DNA of 5,666 nucleotides. Origin: Calditrichia bacterium. GTDB lineage: Bacteria > Calditrichota > Calditrichia > JAJRVZ01. The notes beneath the pieces are model-generated. The model ran no database searches, had not been told where the DNA came from, and was given only the letters and a program-made list of their open reading frames with translations. Below, in pieces: positions 1 through 5,659 of the stretch. The stretch covers positions 1 through 5,666 of the forward strand of contig DAOWAQ010000136.1 of NCBI GenBank assembly GCA_030634505.1, given 5' to 3'. A program made the translations under genes and the position numbers. Numbering within the stretch: position 1 is the first letter of the stretch; each line of letters begins with the position of its first letter.

Positions 1-114
1 ATATATGAAAACATGAAAGAATTCATGGTAACCGATGAATTACCCGATCAAAATAATAATTTTAGAGCAACAGACAATATTCTAAGCGATCAAATAATCC
101 GCCATCATTTGTAG
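1..114 (+). CDS. Possible 3' end of a convergent gene, unknown function
   Basis: A plus-strand frame is open from the window edge to a TAG at 112-114 (about 37 codons). It includes the peptide MKEFMVTDELPDQNN and ends in IIRHHL. I do not recognise the family. The last part (after about 88) is antisense to cytochrome coding sequence, so at least that tail is probably not native protein. The first part (1-88) lies exactly where the minus-strand cytochrome stops resembling its paralogue. The frame could be the end of a neighbouring gene joined to a broken cytochrome gene, or chance. It is too short to separate these possibilities. Confidence 0.2.
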   Translation: MYENMKEFMVTDELPDQNNNFRATDNILSDQIIRHHL

Positions 115-541
115 CAAGTGCTTGGTCATAAGTAAATGAAACCGGATGGTCATCATTCAAGTCTGTACCAATCAAGCTGCTTCCGGTAATAAATTGTGTA
201 CCGGTCGTTTGACTGCCAAAATTATCAACCGCGACTGTGCCATCATGACAACTCAAACACAATTTTGATGAAGCATCCGGATCGCCGGTAGAGGCGTGTA
301 TGCTGGCGCTGCTGTAGGGTGTAAATGTTGCTGCTGTAGATTGGTGATTCCATAATGGCGCGTTCGCTACAGTTACATCCGAATTATGGGTAGTGTGGCA
401 AACGATACAAATTTGTCCCGTAGTGTTCCAGGAATCAGATGAAAAATCATGGGCTGATCCACTAATATTTTGACCAATCAAAAGTGAACTGAACAAGAAG
501 GTGAATAAGGTGATCAAAATTAATAAAAATACTTTCTTCAT
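62..541 (-). CDS. Short diheme cytochrome c of the doubled-CXXCH family, probably truncated at the C-terminus
   Basis: A 159-residue exported c-type cytochrome, expected in the periplasm or at the outer surface as an electron carrier. An N-terminal signal peptide (about residues 1-23, charged start MKK then a Leu/Phe/Ile-rich stretch) precedes two haem-binding motifs, CIVCH (45-49) and CLSCH (95-99). Residues about 30-151 align clearly with the first domain of the larger cytochrome upstream: CIxCHTxHN, PLWN, LCLSCHDGT and DDHPxSF are all shared. In the paralogue this module continues to two more CXXCH motifs. Here similarity stops after GGLFD (151), and eight unrelated residues (RLEYCLLL) precede TAA. 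The natural protein therefore probably had four haems. The ATG is set by a strong GGAGGA three bases upstream. The gene lies 36 bp downstream of the large cytochrome, in the same presumed operon. Confidence 0.8.
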   Translation of the reverse strand: MKKVFLLILITLFTFLFSSLLIGQNISGSAHDFSSDSWNTTGQICIVCHTTHNSDVTVANAPLWNHQSTAATFTPYSSASIHASTGDPDASSKLCLSCHDGTVAVDNFGSQTTGTQFITGSSLIGTDLNDDHPVSFTYDQALATNDGGLFDRLEYCLLL

Positions 542-544
542 AAA

Positions 545-550
545 TCCTCC
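545..550 (-). promoter_or_regulatory. Shine-Dalgarno site of the short cytochrome gene
   Basis: GGAGGA on the minus strand, three bases before the ATG at 539-541. It is the strongest ribosome binding site in the window and fixes the start of the short cytochrome. It also shows that this gene is translated independently of the large cytochrome, which ends 36 bp upstream. Confidence 0.7.
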
Positions 551-577
551 ATAATCTAAATGTTAATATCGTTAAAT

Positions 578-2254
578 TTAATATGATCGCGGATTGTGTC
601 CTCTGAAATGGCATCTCAAATAACAGGTTCCGTGAAAAATTCCATCATCAATAAATTGAAGGTTTCCTGATACGCTAAATACAATATTTGTATCAAAATT
701 AATTAAATGAGTATGGTCTGACGTTGTTACTTGTCCGCTGTTTATTCCGTGGGGATCATGACAGGAATTGCACGGTGCGTCTTCTTCAACAATATGTTTG
801 AAGTGCACATCTTGTTGAAAACTATTGCCATTTTCATTAATAATTGTATTTCTGTCATGACATTGATAACATAATTCGTATGCTAAGTATGATTCGGGAG
901 TATAGTCTGCAGTTTCGTAATTATATTTTAATATATGCGGATTAAATGAACCATGTGGACCTGCTGACGATCCGGCACCATCACTGGCATGGCAGTCTGT
1001 ACAATATATAATACTGGATTCATTCAGGGGGGAAATCAAACTCGGTACATTACTATTTGTACCTGCACCTTCAATCGGATGAAAAGAAGGATTCAAAACA
1101 TCGAATTCCAAACGAACATTATCTTGTCCAATTTGCCTTATTGTCGGACTGCCGGGTTTATCCGGGCTATCAGCATGGCACCGATAACAGAGTTCAAATT
1201 CATATTGGATCGGATCGACAGTGTTTCCATTTGTATCAATACCTTTTACTTCTTCCAAATATCCATTTGCATTGGGAGCAGTTGCCGTAGAATTCCTGGC
1301 TGCATGCGGATTATGGCAATCCTGGCATTCCACATGTCTTAAATTTACAAGATTGTTTTCATCAGGGTCATGAACATGATCGTACCCATAAACATTATGA
1401 GCATAAGGCTTCAGAATATCTGTCTGTACGTCTTGGGTGGCCACATTTCCATTATGACAGTTGACACAATTATTTTCTTCATCATAATAATTCATCGTTC
1501 TTTCATGATCAGCTGCTGAATGTGGATCATGACAATTCTCACAACCATTCTCTGCAACAGTATTAAATGTAGTATGAAACCATGGATCCGGCAAAGTTCC
1601 ATTCCAGGTGGCCGTTGAATTTCTATGGCTGGTTGACAACCAATATGTTTTATCATGACAAGTAACGCATAAGTTTGAATATTGATTTGTTAAAACCAGA
1701 AAATTTCCATTGACATCTGAATGGGCATCATGGCATGAAGTACATTGCAATTGTTCATTTTCCAATAACACAGGACCTGTCAAGGTCAAAGGATCAACCA
1801 ATTCACCATCCTGTCCGGCAAGAGTTGAATTGTAAATAAATGAAATCGGATGATCATCAGACAAATCCTGGGATAGATTGGCATCTCCCAGAGGCATAGT
1901 AGTAATTCCACCAGTAAAGCTAATTGGGGAAGGCAAACTTAAAACATTTCCAAGTGCAATGGTTCCATCGTGACAAGATAAGCACAATATGGAAGAGCCA
2001 CTTGGTTGACCTGGAACGGCTTGCGCTGTCGAACTAATATATAATGTATAATTTAATGCAGGATCAGATCTATTCCATAAAGGTTGACGGGGACTGCTGT
2101 TATGCGGAGTATGACAAAAAATACAAATCTCATCTTCCGAAGTAGCAATTACAGTACCGGATCCACTCACAGATAAATTATGCACCGAATTAACTATCGA
2201 CTGTGCTGATACAATATTTGCTAATATAAATACAATTAAAATTTTAATTCTCAA
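578..2254 (-). CDS. Exported multihaem cytochrome c: 11 CXXCH motifs plus one CX3CH
   Basis: A 558-residue electron-transfer protein that can bind up to 12 c-type haems. A short signal peptide (about residues 1-17, ending VSA-QS) sends it to the periplasm or beyond. Haem motifs start at residues 44, 91, 171, 196, 238, 263, 310, 356, 418, 462 and 495 (CIFCH, CLSCH, CTSCH, CVTCH, CENCH, CVNCH, CQDCH, CYRCH, CTDCH, CYQCH, CNSCH). A final CYLRCH (544-549) has three residues between the cysteines. Several CHxxH patterns (CHTPH, CHDAH, CHDPH, CHNPH) place extra His residues near the haems, as expected for bis-His ligation. The first 200 residues form the doubled-CXXCH module shared with the next gene. 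The start is TTG, supported by AAGGA six bases upstream and by the signal peptide; no in-frame ATG lies near. It overlaps the NHL gene by 11 bp, indicating one operon. A role in extracellular or periplasmic electron transfer is inferred; the exact partner is unknown. Confidence 0.93.
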   Translation of the reverse strand: MRIKILIVFILANIVSAQSIVNSVHNLSVSGSGTVIATSEDEICIFCHTPHNSSPRQPLWNRSDPALNYTLYISSTAQAVPGQPSGSSILCLSCHDGTIALGNVLSLPSPISFTGGITTMPLGDANLSQDLSDDHPISFIYNSTLAGQDGELVDPLTLTGPVLLENEQLQCTSCHDAHSDVNGNFLVLTNQYSNLCVTCHDKTYWLSTSHRNSTATWNGTLPDPWFHTTFNTVAENGCENCHDPHSAADHERTMNYYDEENNCVNCHNGNVATQDVQTDILKPYAHNVYGYDHVHDPDENNLVNLRHVECQDCHNPHAARNSTATAPNANGYLEEVKGIDTNGNTVDPIQYEFELCYRCHADSPDKPGSPTIRQIGQDNVRLEFDVLNPSFHPIEGAGTNSNVPSLISPLNESSIIYCTDCHASDGAGSSAGPHGSFNPHILKYNYETADYTPESYLAYELCYQCHDRNTIINENGNSFQQDVHFKHIVEEDAPCNSCHDPHGINSGQVTTSDHTHLINFDTNIVFSVSGNLQFIDDGIFHGTCYLRCHFRGHNPRSY

Positions 2255-3251
2255 TATTTTTCCTTTTTTCCAATTGAAAAATTTGAATACGAGAATTGTA
2301 ACTATCAGAAACGTATATTTTATTTAATTCATCTATATAAATTCCCGTTGGTAACCAGAATTCACCTTCTCCACTACCCTGCTCACCAAAATTATAAAGA
2401 AAATCACCATTTCTATTAAAAACCTGCACATTATGAAATAAAGCATCCACTATATAAATGTGACCGTAAGAATCAGTTGCAATACCTTTTGGTCGTGCTA
2501 AATACCCTGTGCCATCACCGGCTTCACCAAATACTGAAATCAACTTTCTTTTTTCGTTAAAAATCTGAACACGAAAATTCATGGAATCAACAATATAAAT
2601 TAAACCATTTTTATCTATCCATATATGAGTCGGAAAATTAAATTCACCTTTGTTTAATCCACGGGATCCGATTGAATTTGTTATTTCACCATTGGGTTTC
2701 ATTTCCAAAACCCGGTGATTTCCTGTTTCACACACATAAATATTATTCGTTTTTAGTGAATAAGCTATCCCTGTCGGTTTAGTTAATTTTACATTTCCAG
2801 TTAGATTTGTTAATTCCTTATATTCGGTACTAATTTTTAATATTTGATTATTTTGAGAGTCAGTAAAGTATATCTTACCACTGCCATCACCACAAATTCC
2901 AACCAATGAAGGAAATAAATTGTCGTCTTTATCATAAATTAATTCAGATTCTTTATTTTCCAAATCAAAATAATTCAAAGTTTTGCTTCCCTGATCGAGA
3001 ATCCAGAAAGTTTGATTGCTAAAATAAACATTAACAGGACGAATCAAATCGACTTGTGCGTCACCCATAATCAGGTTGAATAATTTTGTAGCTAATCCAG
3101 TATCCTCATTCCAATTTTCTGTACTTCTAAATTCGCCAACCCAATTGACATGAAAAGTCTTCGAATCAGCGAACAAAACAGATACAGGCGATAATTCATT
3201 GGTAATATTTAAGAATAAAAATATATATAGTGCAAGTTTTATTTTAATCAA
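2244..3251 (-). CDS. Exported NHL-repeat beta-propeller protein
   Basis: A 335-residue protein with an N-terminal export signal (about residues 1-28, hydrophobic LALYIFLFLNI core, possible cleavage after LFA). It is followed by six NHL-type blades at about 71-100, 115-141, 158-188, 206-236, 253-282 and 300-331. Each blade has the pattern P-x-G-I-x-x-(D)-x-x-G-x-I-Y-(V/I)-x-D-(S/T)-x-N-x-R-(V/I)-x-(V/I)-F. Blades 3-6 are the clearest; blade 1 is degenerate. Together they should form a closed six-bladed propeller. NHL propellers usually serve as binding scaffolds, and no catalytic residues are evident. The gene leads a block with two cytochromes, so a structural or docking role in an electron-transfer complex is a reasonable inference. 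The start is TTG with only a weak upstream GGA; an ATG-GAT-TAA sits just upstream in the same frame, so the start is uncertain. Confidence 0.85.
   Translation of the reverse strand: MIKIKLALYIFLFLNITNELSPVSVLFADSKTFHVNWVGEFRSTENWNEDTGLATKLFNLIMGDAQVDLIRPVNVYFSNQTFWILDQGSKTLNYFDLENKESELIYDKDDNLFPSLVGICGDGSGKIYFTDSQNNQILKISTEYKELTNLTGNVKLTKPTGIAYSLKTNNIYVCETGNHRVLEMKPNGEITNSIGSRGLNKGEFNFPTHIWIDKNGLIYIVDSMNFRVQIFNEKRKLISVFGEAGDGTGYLARPKGIATDSYGHIYIVDALFHNVQVFNRNGDFLYNFGEQGSGEGEFWLPTGIYIDELNKIYVSDSYNSRIQIFQLEKRKNIEN
2261..2265 (-). promoter_or_regulatory. Shine-Dalgarno site supporting the TTG start of the large cytochrome
   Basis: AAGGA on the minus strand, six bases before the TTG at 2252-2254 and lying inside the last codons of the NHL gene. 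It decides the start, because no ATG exists near the signal peptide. Confidence 0.6.
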
Positions 3252-3358
3252 ATTTTGTTAATCCATTTTAAAACAAAACATAAAAATTGTTTATTGTTAA
3301 ATACAATAGACAATTCAATATAATAATCTTGGTCAAATTTTCATAATACCAAAATATT
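3252..3358 (-). promoter_or_regulatory. Leader/promoter region of the NHL-cytochrome block
   Basis: About 107 bp of very AT-rich sequence between the terminator of the calcium-repeat gene and the NHL start. Because that terminator closes the upstream unit, a promoter for the NHL-cytochrome block should lie here. I see TTGACC, TTGAAT and TATATT-like elements on the minus strand, but no -35/-10 pair at convincing spacing, so I do not name one. No operator-like palindrome is apparent. Confidence 0.35.
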
Positions 3359-3391
3359 AAAAAACGACTCTTCCTAAGAAGAACCGTTTTT
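3359..3391 (-). terminator. Intrinsic terminator after the calcium-repeat gene
   Basis: On the minus-strand RNA the arms at 3378-3390 and 3361-3373 pair over 13 bp around a four-base loop (UUAG), followed by a run of U. Two positions that look mismatched in DNA are G-U and U-G wobbles in the minus-strand transcript but A-C mismatches in the plus-strand one. The hairpin is therefore built to work on the minus strand. It starts 26 bp after the calcium-repeat gene's stop codon and separates that gene from the NHL-cytochrome block. Confidence 0.8.
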
Positions 3392-3417
3392 GAGGGTTTG
3401 TATGGGTTTTGGGGTTA

Positions 3418-3978
3418 TTATTTTTTGCCGCCACCACGTTTTATGGTTCCTTTTGGACCTGTACCGTCACAATCGCCTGTACCATTTCCAGGACCAAATG
3501 TTCCGTTTCCGCTACCGTTCATTGAGCCTTTGCTATTTTTGTTCATAGACTTAGATCCAAATTTATTTTTGTTTCCTGTACCGTCCTGAGGTCTGGTATA
3601 ATCAGAATCTTGTCCATTTGGAATACCGTCACCATCTTCATCCATAGCATTGTCATTAATACCATCACCATCTAAATCTACAAAACCTTTACTGCTGGTA
3701 CCTTTACGCATTTGAGATCCTGTATAATCCTCATCTCTTCCATTAGGGATTCCGTCACCATCGGCATCCGGTGCATTGTCATTAAATCCGTCACCATTTT
3801 CATCGATAAACTTGTTGCCTTGCTGAGATTTTACTTGTTCACCTTTTTGCCATCTGATCTGATGTTTATATTTAGACTTTGTTTGAGTCCTCGTTGAATC
3901 CTGTGCAAAAAGATTTGAACTAAAAGTTACCGCCACTAATAGCAACAGTGTTGTGAATAATGAAGTTAAACGTCTCAT
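3418..3978 (-). CDS. Small secreted protein with two Asp/Gly-rich (thrombospondin type 3-like) calcium-binding repeats
   Basis: A 186-residue protein. A signal peptide (about residues 1-26, MRR then LLLLVAV, cleavage near FAQ-DS) is followed by a basic, Lys/Gln-rich linker (27-56). Two copies of a 29-residue unit follow at 57-85 and 99-127, with the form F-(I/V)-D-x-(N/D)-G-D-G-x-N-D-N-A-x-D-x-D-G-D-G-I-P-N-G-x-D-x-D-Y. The DxDGDG loops resemble thrombospondin type 3 or EF-hand-like calcium loops, so calcium binding is likely. The tail (128-186) is rich in Gly, Asn and Lys, looks disordered, has one Cys (170) and ends GGGKK. The ATG is supported by AGGAGA six bases upstream. A terminator directly follows, so the gene is probably monocistronic. 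It faces away from the transporter gene across 277 bp. Function is unknown; a surface or matrix role is a guess. Confidence 0.82.
   Translation of the reverse strand: MRRLTSLFTTLLLLVAVTFSSNLFAQDSTRTQTKSKYKHQIRWQKGEQVKSQQGNKFIDENGDGFNDNAPDADGDGIPNGRDEDYTGSQMRKGTSSKGFVDLDGDGINDNAMDEDGDGIPNGQDSDYTRPQDGTGNKNKFGSKSMNKNSKGSMNGSGNGTFGPGNGTGDCDGTGPKGTIKRGGGKK
3598..3810 (-). repeat. Internal tandem duplication encoding the two Asp/Gly-rich units
   Basis: The coding sequence for residues 57-85 (3724-3810) and 99-127 (3598-3684) repeats with a 126-bp (42-codon) period. About two thirds of residues are identical, and the spacer between the units diverges. This is a protein-level repeat inside the gene, not a mobile element. 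Confidence 0.75.
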
Positions 3979-4191
3979 GATATTTCTCCTAAAAATAGGT
4001 TAATAGTTTATATAATTGTTTTTTATTAATACATGAAGTGTGCCAAAACCACTTAATCCTTTCAACTCATTATTATTACAGGGTTTATGCGATCTCATTA
4101 AAAAATGATTAAAAAGTAATTCGACTAGCAAGGCGAATACAACGATAATTTAGTCGAGAAAAACCATACTTGAATAAAAATTGAATTTTAT
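3979..4191. other. Divergent intergenic region, mostly without recognisable signals
   Basis: This AT-rich stretch separates the minus-strand calcium-repeat gene from the plus-strand transporter promoter. It contains the Shine-Dalgarno site of the calcium-repeat gene (AGGAGA, 3985-3990). A TATATAA-like box at about 4007-4016 on the minus strand could be its -10 element, but the matching -35 (TTCATG-like) is poor. A spaced inverted repeat lies at 4121-4157. I find no small gene or RNA gene here. Confidence 0.5.
4121..4157. repeat. Spaced inverted repeat, 7-bp arms
   Basis: TCGACTA (4121-4127) and TAGTCGA (4151-4157) are exact reverse complements separated by 23 bp. It sits upstream of the transporter promoter. 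It could be a regulator site or a chance match; the long spacer and short arms make a terminator unlikely. Confidence 0.3.
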
Positions 4192-4220
4192 TTGCAAAGT
4201 GATATTTAATTGTTTAATAT
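4192..4220 (+). promoter_or_regulatory. Sigma70-type promoter of the transporter-tetR operon
   Basis: -35 TTGCAA (4192-4197), a 17-bp spacer and -10 TAATAT (4215-4220). Each hexamer differs from the consensus by one or two bases and the spacing is optimal. Transcription would start near 4227, inside the adjacent palindrome, leaving a leader of about 29 bases. Confidence 0.65.
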
Positions 4221-4221
4221 G

Positions 4222-4239
4222 TTAGTGAGCGCTAACTAA
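4222..4239. promoter_or_regulatory. Probable TetR-family operator (18-bp palindrome)
   Basis: TTAGTGAGCGCTAACTAA is symmetric about its central AGCGCT except for one position in each arm (G at 4227 against A at 4234). Size and form fit sites bound by TetR-family dimers. It begins one base after the -10 box and covers the predicted start of transcription, so a bound repressor would block RNA polymerase. The TetR gene at the end of the same operon is the obvious candidate to bind it, giving autorepression. Binding itself is inferred. Confidence 0.75.
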
Positions 4240-4245
4240 TAAAAC

Positions 4246-4251
4246 AAGGAG
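4246..4251 (+). promoter_or_regulatory. Shine-Dalgarno site of the VIT1-family gene
   Basis: AAGGAG four bases before the ATG at 4256-4258. It supports this start over the later in-frame ATG (4316), which has no such site. Confidence 0.65.
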
Positions 4252-4255
4252 TGAA

Positions 4256-5041
4256 ATGATTTCTCGTAATTTAGAAAAAGCCAAAAGTGCCTTTAAAAAC
4301 AACAGTGTCACAGAAATGAGACAGGCTCACCAGCAACCATCTTCCGAACAGCACAAACAGGAGCAGGGTAAATATATTAAAAGTATTATTTACGGTGGAT
4401 TAGATGGCATTATTACCACTTTTGCTGTGGTCGCAGGAGTTGCTGGTGCTTCGCTCTCGGCAGGAATTGTATTGATCCTGGGATTTGCCAATCTGATTGC
4501 AGATGGATTGTCCATGGCTATTGGAGATTATCTCAGTACAAAAGCAGAAAACGAATACAACAAAGCTGAGCGAAAACGCGAAAAATGGGAAGTTGAGAAT
4601 TACCCAGATGGAGAAAAACAAGAAATTGAAGAACTATATATTGACAAGGGTATGAGCGAAAGGGATGCAAAAACGGTTGTCGGTATTATTGCCAAGAATA
4701 AAGACGTCTGGGTGGATATAATGATGGTAGAAGAACTTGGTATAATCGAATCAGATGAATCCCCTCTTAAAAATGCCATTGCGACTTTTTCTTCTTTTTC
4801 TATCTTTGGGTTTATTCCACTTCTAGCTCATGTGCTTTCACAGTTCATTCCGATATTACAACAAAACACTTTTTTATTTGCCACCCTACTGACTGGAATT
4901 ACACTATTCGCACTTGGCGCATTAAAAGTAAGGATTACAGAACGGAACTGGTTTTTGTCCGGACTTGAAATGTTTGTGGTCGGTGGCATTGCTGCATTTG
5001 CAGCATACGGGATTGGTTATTTTCTGTCCGGATTAGCGTAA
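4256..5041 (+). CDS. VIT1/CCC1-family iron/manganese transporter
   Basis: A 261-residue inner-membrane protein that probably exports Fe2+ and/or Mn2+ from the cytoplasm in exchange for protons. A hydrophilic N-terminus (1-40) precedes TM1 (about 42-64, YGGLDGIITTFAVVAGV), TM2 (about 67-92, with LSMAIGDYLS), a charged cytosolic segment (about 97-165), and TM3-TM5 (about 174-196, 205-225, 233-258). Against the Eucalyptus VIT1 structure as I remember it, a constant shift of 7 matches D50 and M87 to the transport-path D43 and M80. It also matches E109, E112, E120, E123, M156, M157 and E160 to residues of the metal-binding domain. I cannot tell iron from manganese. There is no fused N-terminal ferritin-like domain, unlike MbfA. 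It is first in an operon with a TetR regulator 31 bp downstream, under a palindromic operator. Confidence 0.92.
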   Translation: MISRNLEKAKSAFKNNSVTEMRQAHQQPSSEQHKQEQGKYIKSIIYGGLDGIITTFAVVAGVAGASLSAGIVLILGFANLIADGLSMAIGDYLSTKAENEYNKAERKREKWEVENYPDGEKQEIEELYIDKGMSERDAKTVVGIIAKNKDVWVDIMMVEELGIIESDESPLKNAIATFSSFSIFGFIPLLAHVLSQFIPILQQNTFLFATLLTGITLFALGALKVRITERNWFLSGLEMFVVGGIAAFAAYGIGYFLSGLA

Positions 5042-5061
5042 ATAATTATTTAAGTGTAAAC

Positions 5062-5067
5062 AAAGGA
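5062..5067 (+). promoter_or_regulatory. Shine-Dalgarno site of the tetR gene
   Basis: AAAGGA five bases before the ATG at 5073. It lies in the 31-bp gap after the transporter's TAA and supports translation of both genes from one message. Confidence 0.6.
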
Positions 5068-5072
5068 TTATT

Positions 5073-5591
5073 ATGCGATTGAATACACAACAACGACAAA
5101 GTCAAATTATTGACACAGCGATAAATATCATTCACCAACACGGCTATTCTTACCTGTCTATCCGGGAATTAGCCAATCAGGTCGGGATATCACAACCGGC
5201 TCTTTACCGGCATTTTACCAATAAAGATGCTATCATTCTTGGCATACTTGACCGCATGATGCAATTGGGAACATCAATAAAACAAAAACTTGAAACAGTA
5301 AATAATCCTAAAGAGAAAATCAAACAATTCATTCTCGGACACATTGAGTTTTTGCAGGAAAATCCTGAAATGACGTCGGTGATTTTTTCTGAAGATATTT
5401 TTCAGGACAATGCTCAGGCTAAAAATAAACTGAAAACAATACTTGACTTTCGCTGCCAGATTTTAACAGAGATAATTGCCGAAGCAAAAAACAATGGAGT
5501 AGTGGTTGACATAAGTCCACAAGATCTGAGCATGTTGATTATAGGTTATTTACGATTGGTTATTTTAAAGTGGTGTTTAAATAATTTTTAG
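5073..5591 (+). CDS. TetR/AcrR-family transcriptional regulator, ending at an early in-frame TAG
   Basis: A 172-residue cytoplasmic DNA-binding protein. The N-terminal TetR domain (about 8-55) holds a helix-turn-helix at about 28-49 (SIRELANQVGIS, then the QPALYRHF recognition helix), followed by the usual NKDAI. The rest (56-172) is a helical ligand-binding and dimerisation domain with no assignable ligand. It lies 31 bp downstream of the metal transporter gene and probably represses this operon through the palindrome at 4222-4239. A metal or redox signal is conceivable, but no metal-binding cluster is visible. The protein is shorter than the usual 190-210 residues: it stops at TAG inside what should be the last helix (RLVILKWCLNNF). 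It is the only intact gene here not ending in TAA, and the frame continues plausibly for 20 codons. Confidence 0.88.
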   Translation: MRLNTQQRQSQIIDTAINIIHQHGYSYLSIRELANQVGISQPALYRHFTNKDAIILGILDRMMQLGTSIKQKLETVNNPKEKIKQFILGHIEFLQENPEMTSVIFSEDIFQDNAQAKNKLKTILDFRCQILTEIIAEAKNNGVVVDISPQDLSMLIIGYLRLVILKWCLNNF

Positions 5592-5654
5592 GATTCGCTA
5601 ATGGAAAGTGTTAACCAAATGATCAAAACTATTGATAAATTAATATTTATATAA
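5592..5654 (+). other. In-frame continuation of tetR after the TAG
   Basis: Twenty sense codons follow the TAG in the same frame, ending at TAA (5652-5654). The peptide starts DSLMESVNQ and ends IDKLIFI, an amphipathic helix like those that close TetR-family proteins. Adding it gives 193 codons, the normal family length. This suggests a recent nonsense mutation, a sequence error or read-through; the bases alone cannot decide. Confidence 0.55.
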
Positions 5655-5659
5655 AAAAG

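Noticed and set aside
989..1342. Plus-strand open frames within the large cytochrome gene
   Set aside because: They are antisense to a clear multihaem cytochrome, have no ribosome binding site and give no recognisable protein.
720..2120. Recurring TCATGACA / GGCAATC-type short words along the cytochrome gene
   Set aside because: They look like a dispersed repeat or CRISPR-like array, but they are the antisense codons of CXXCH(D) haem motifs at uneven spacing.
3398..3897. Plus-strand open frames over the calcium-repeat gene, one Pro/Phe-rich
   Set aside because: The Pro/Phe-rich content is the antisense shadow of Gly/Lys/Asn codons in the real gene, which has a signal peptide and ribosome binding site on the minus strand.
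4031..4048. TTGGCACACTTCATGTA on the minus strand as a sigma54 promoter for the calcium-repeat gene
   Set aside because: The GG is present, but the second element has GT where GC is required at the -12 position, and no enhancer site is evident.
4095..4108. TCATT/AATGA short hairpin
   Set aside because: Only five A/T-rich base pairs; expected by chance in such AT-rich sequence.
4400..4621. Minus-strand open frame inside the transporter gene
   Set aside because: Antisense to a conserved membrane protein, with no translation signal.
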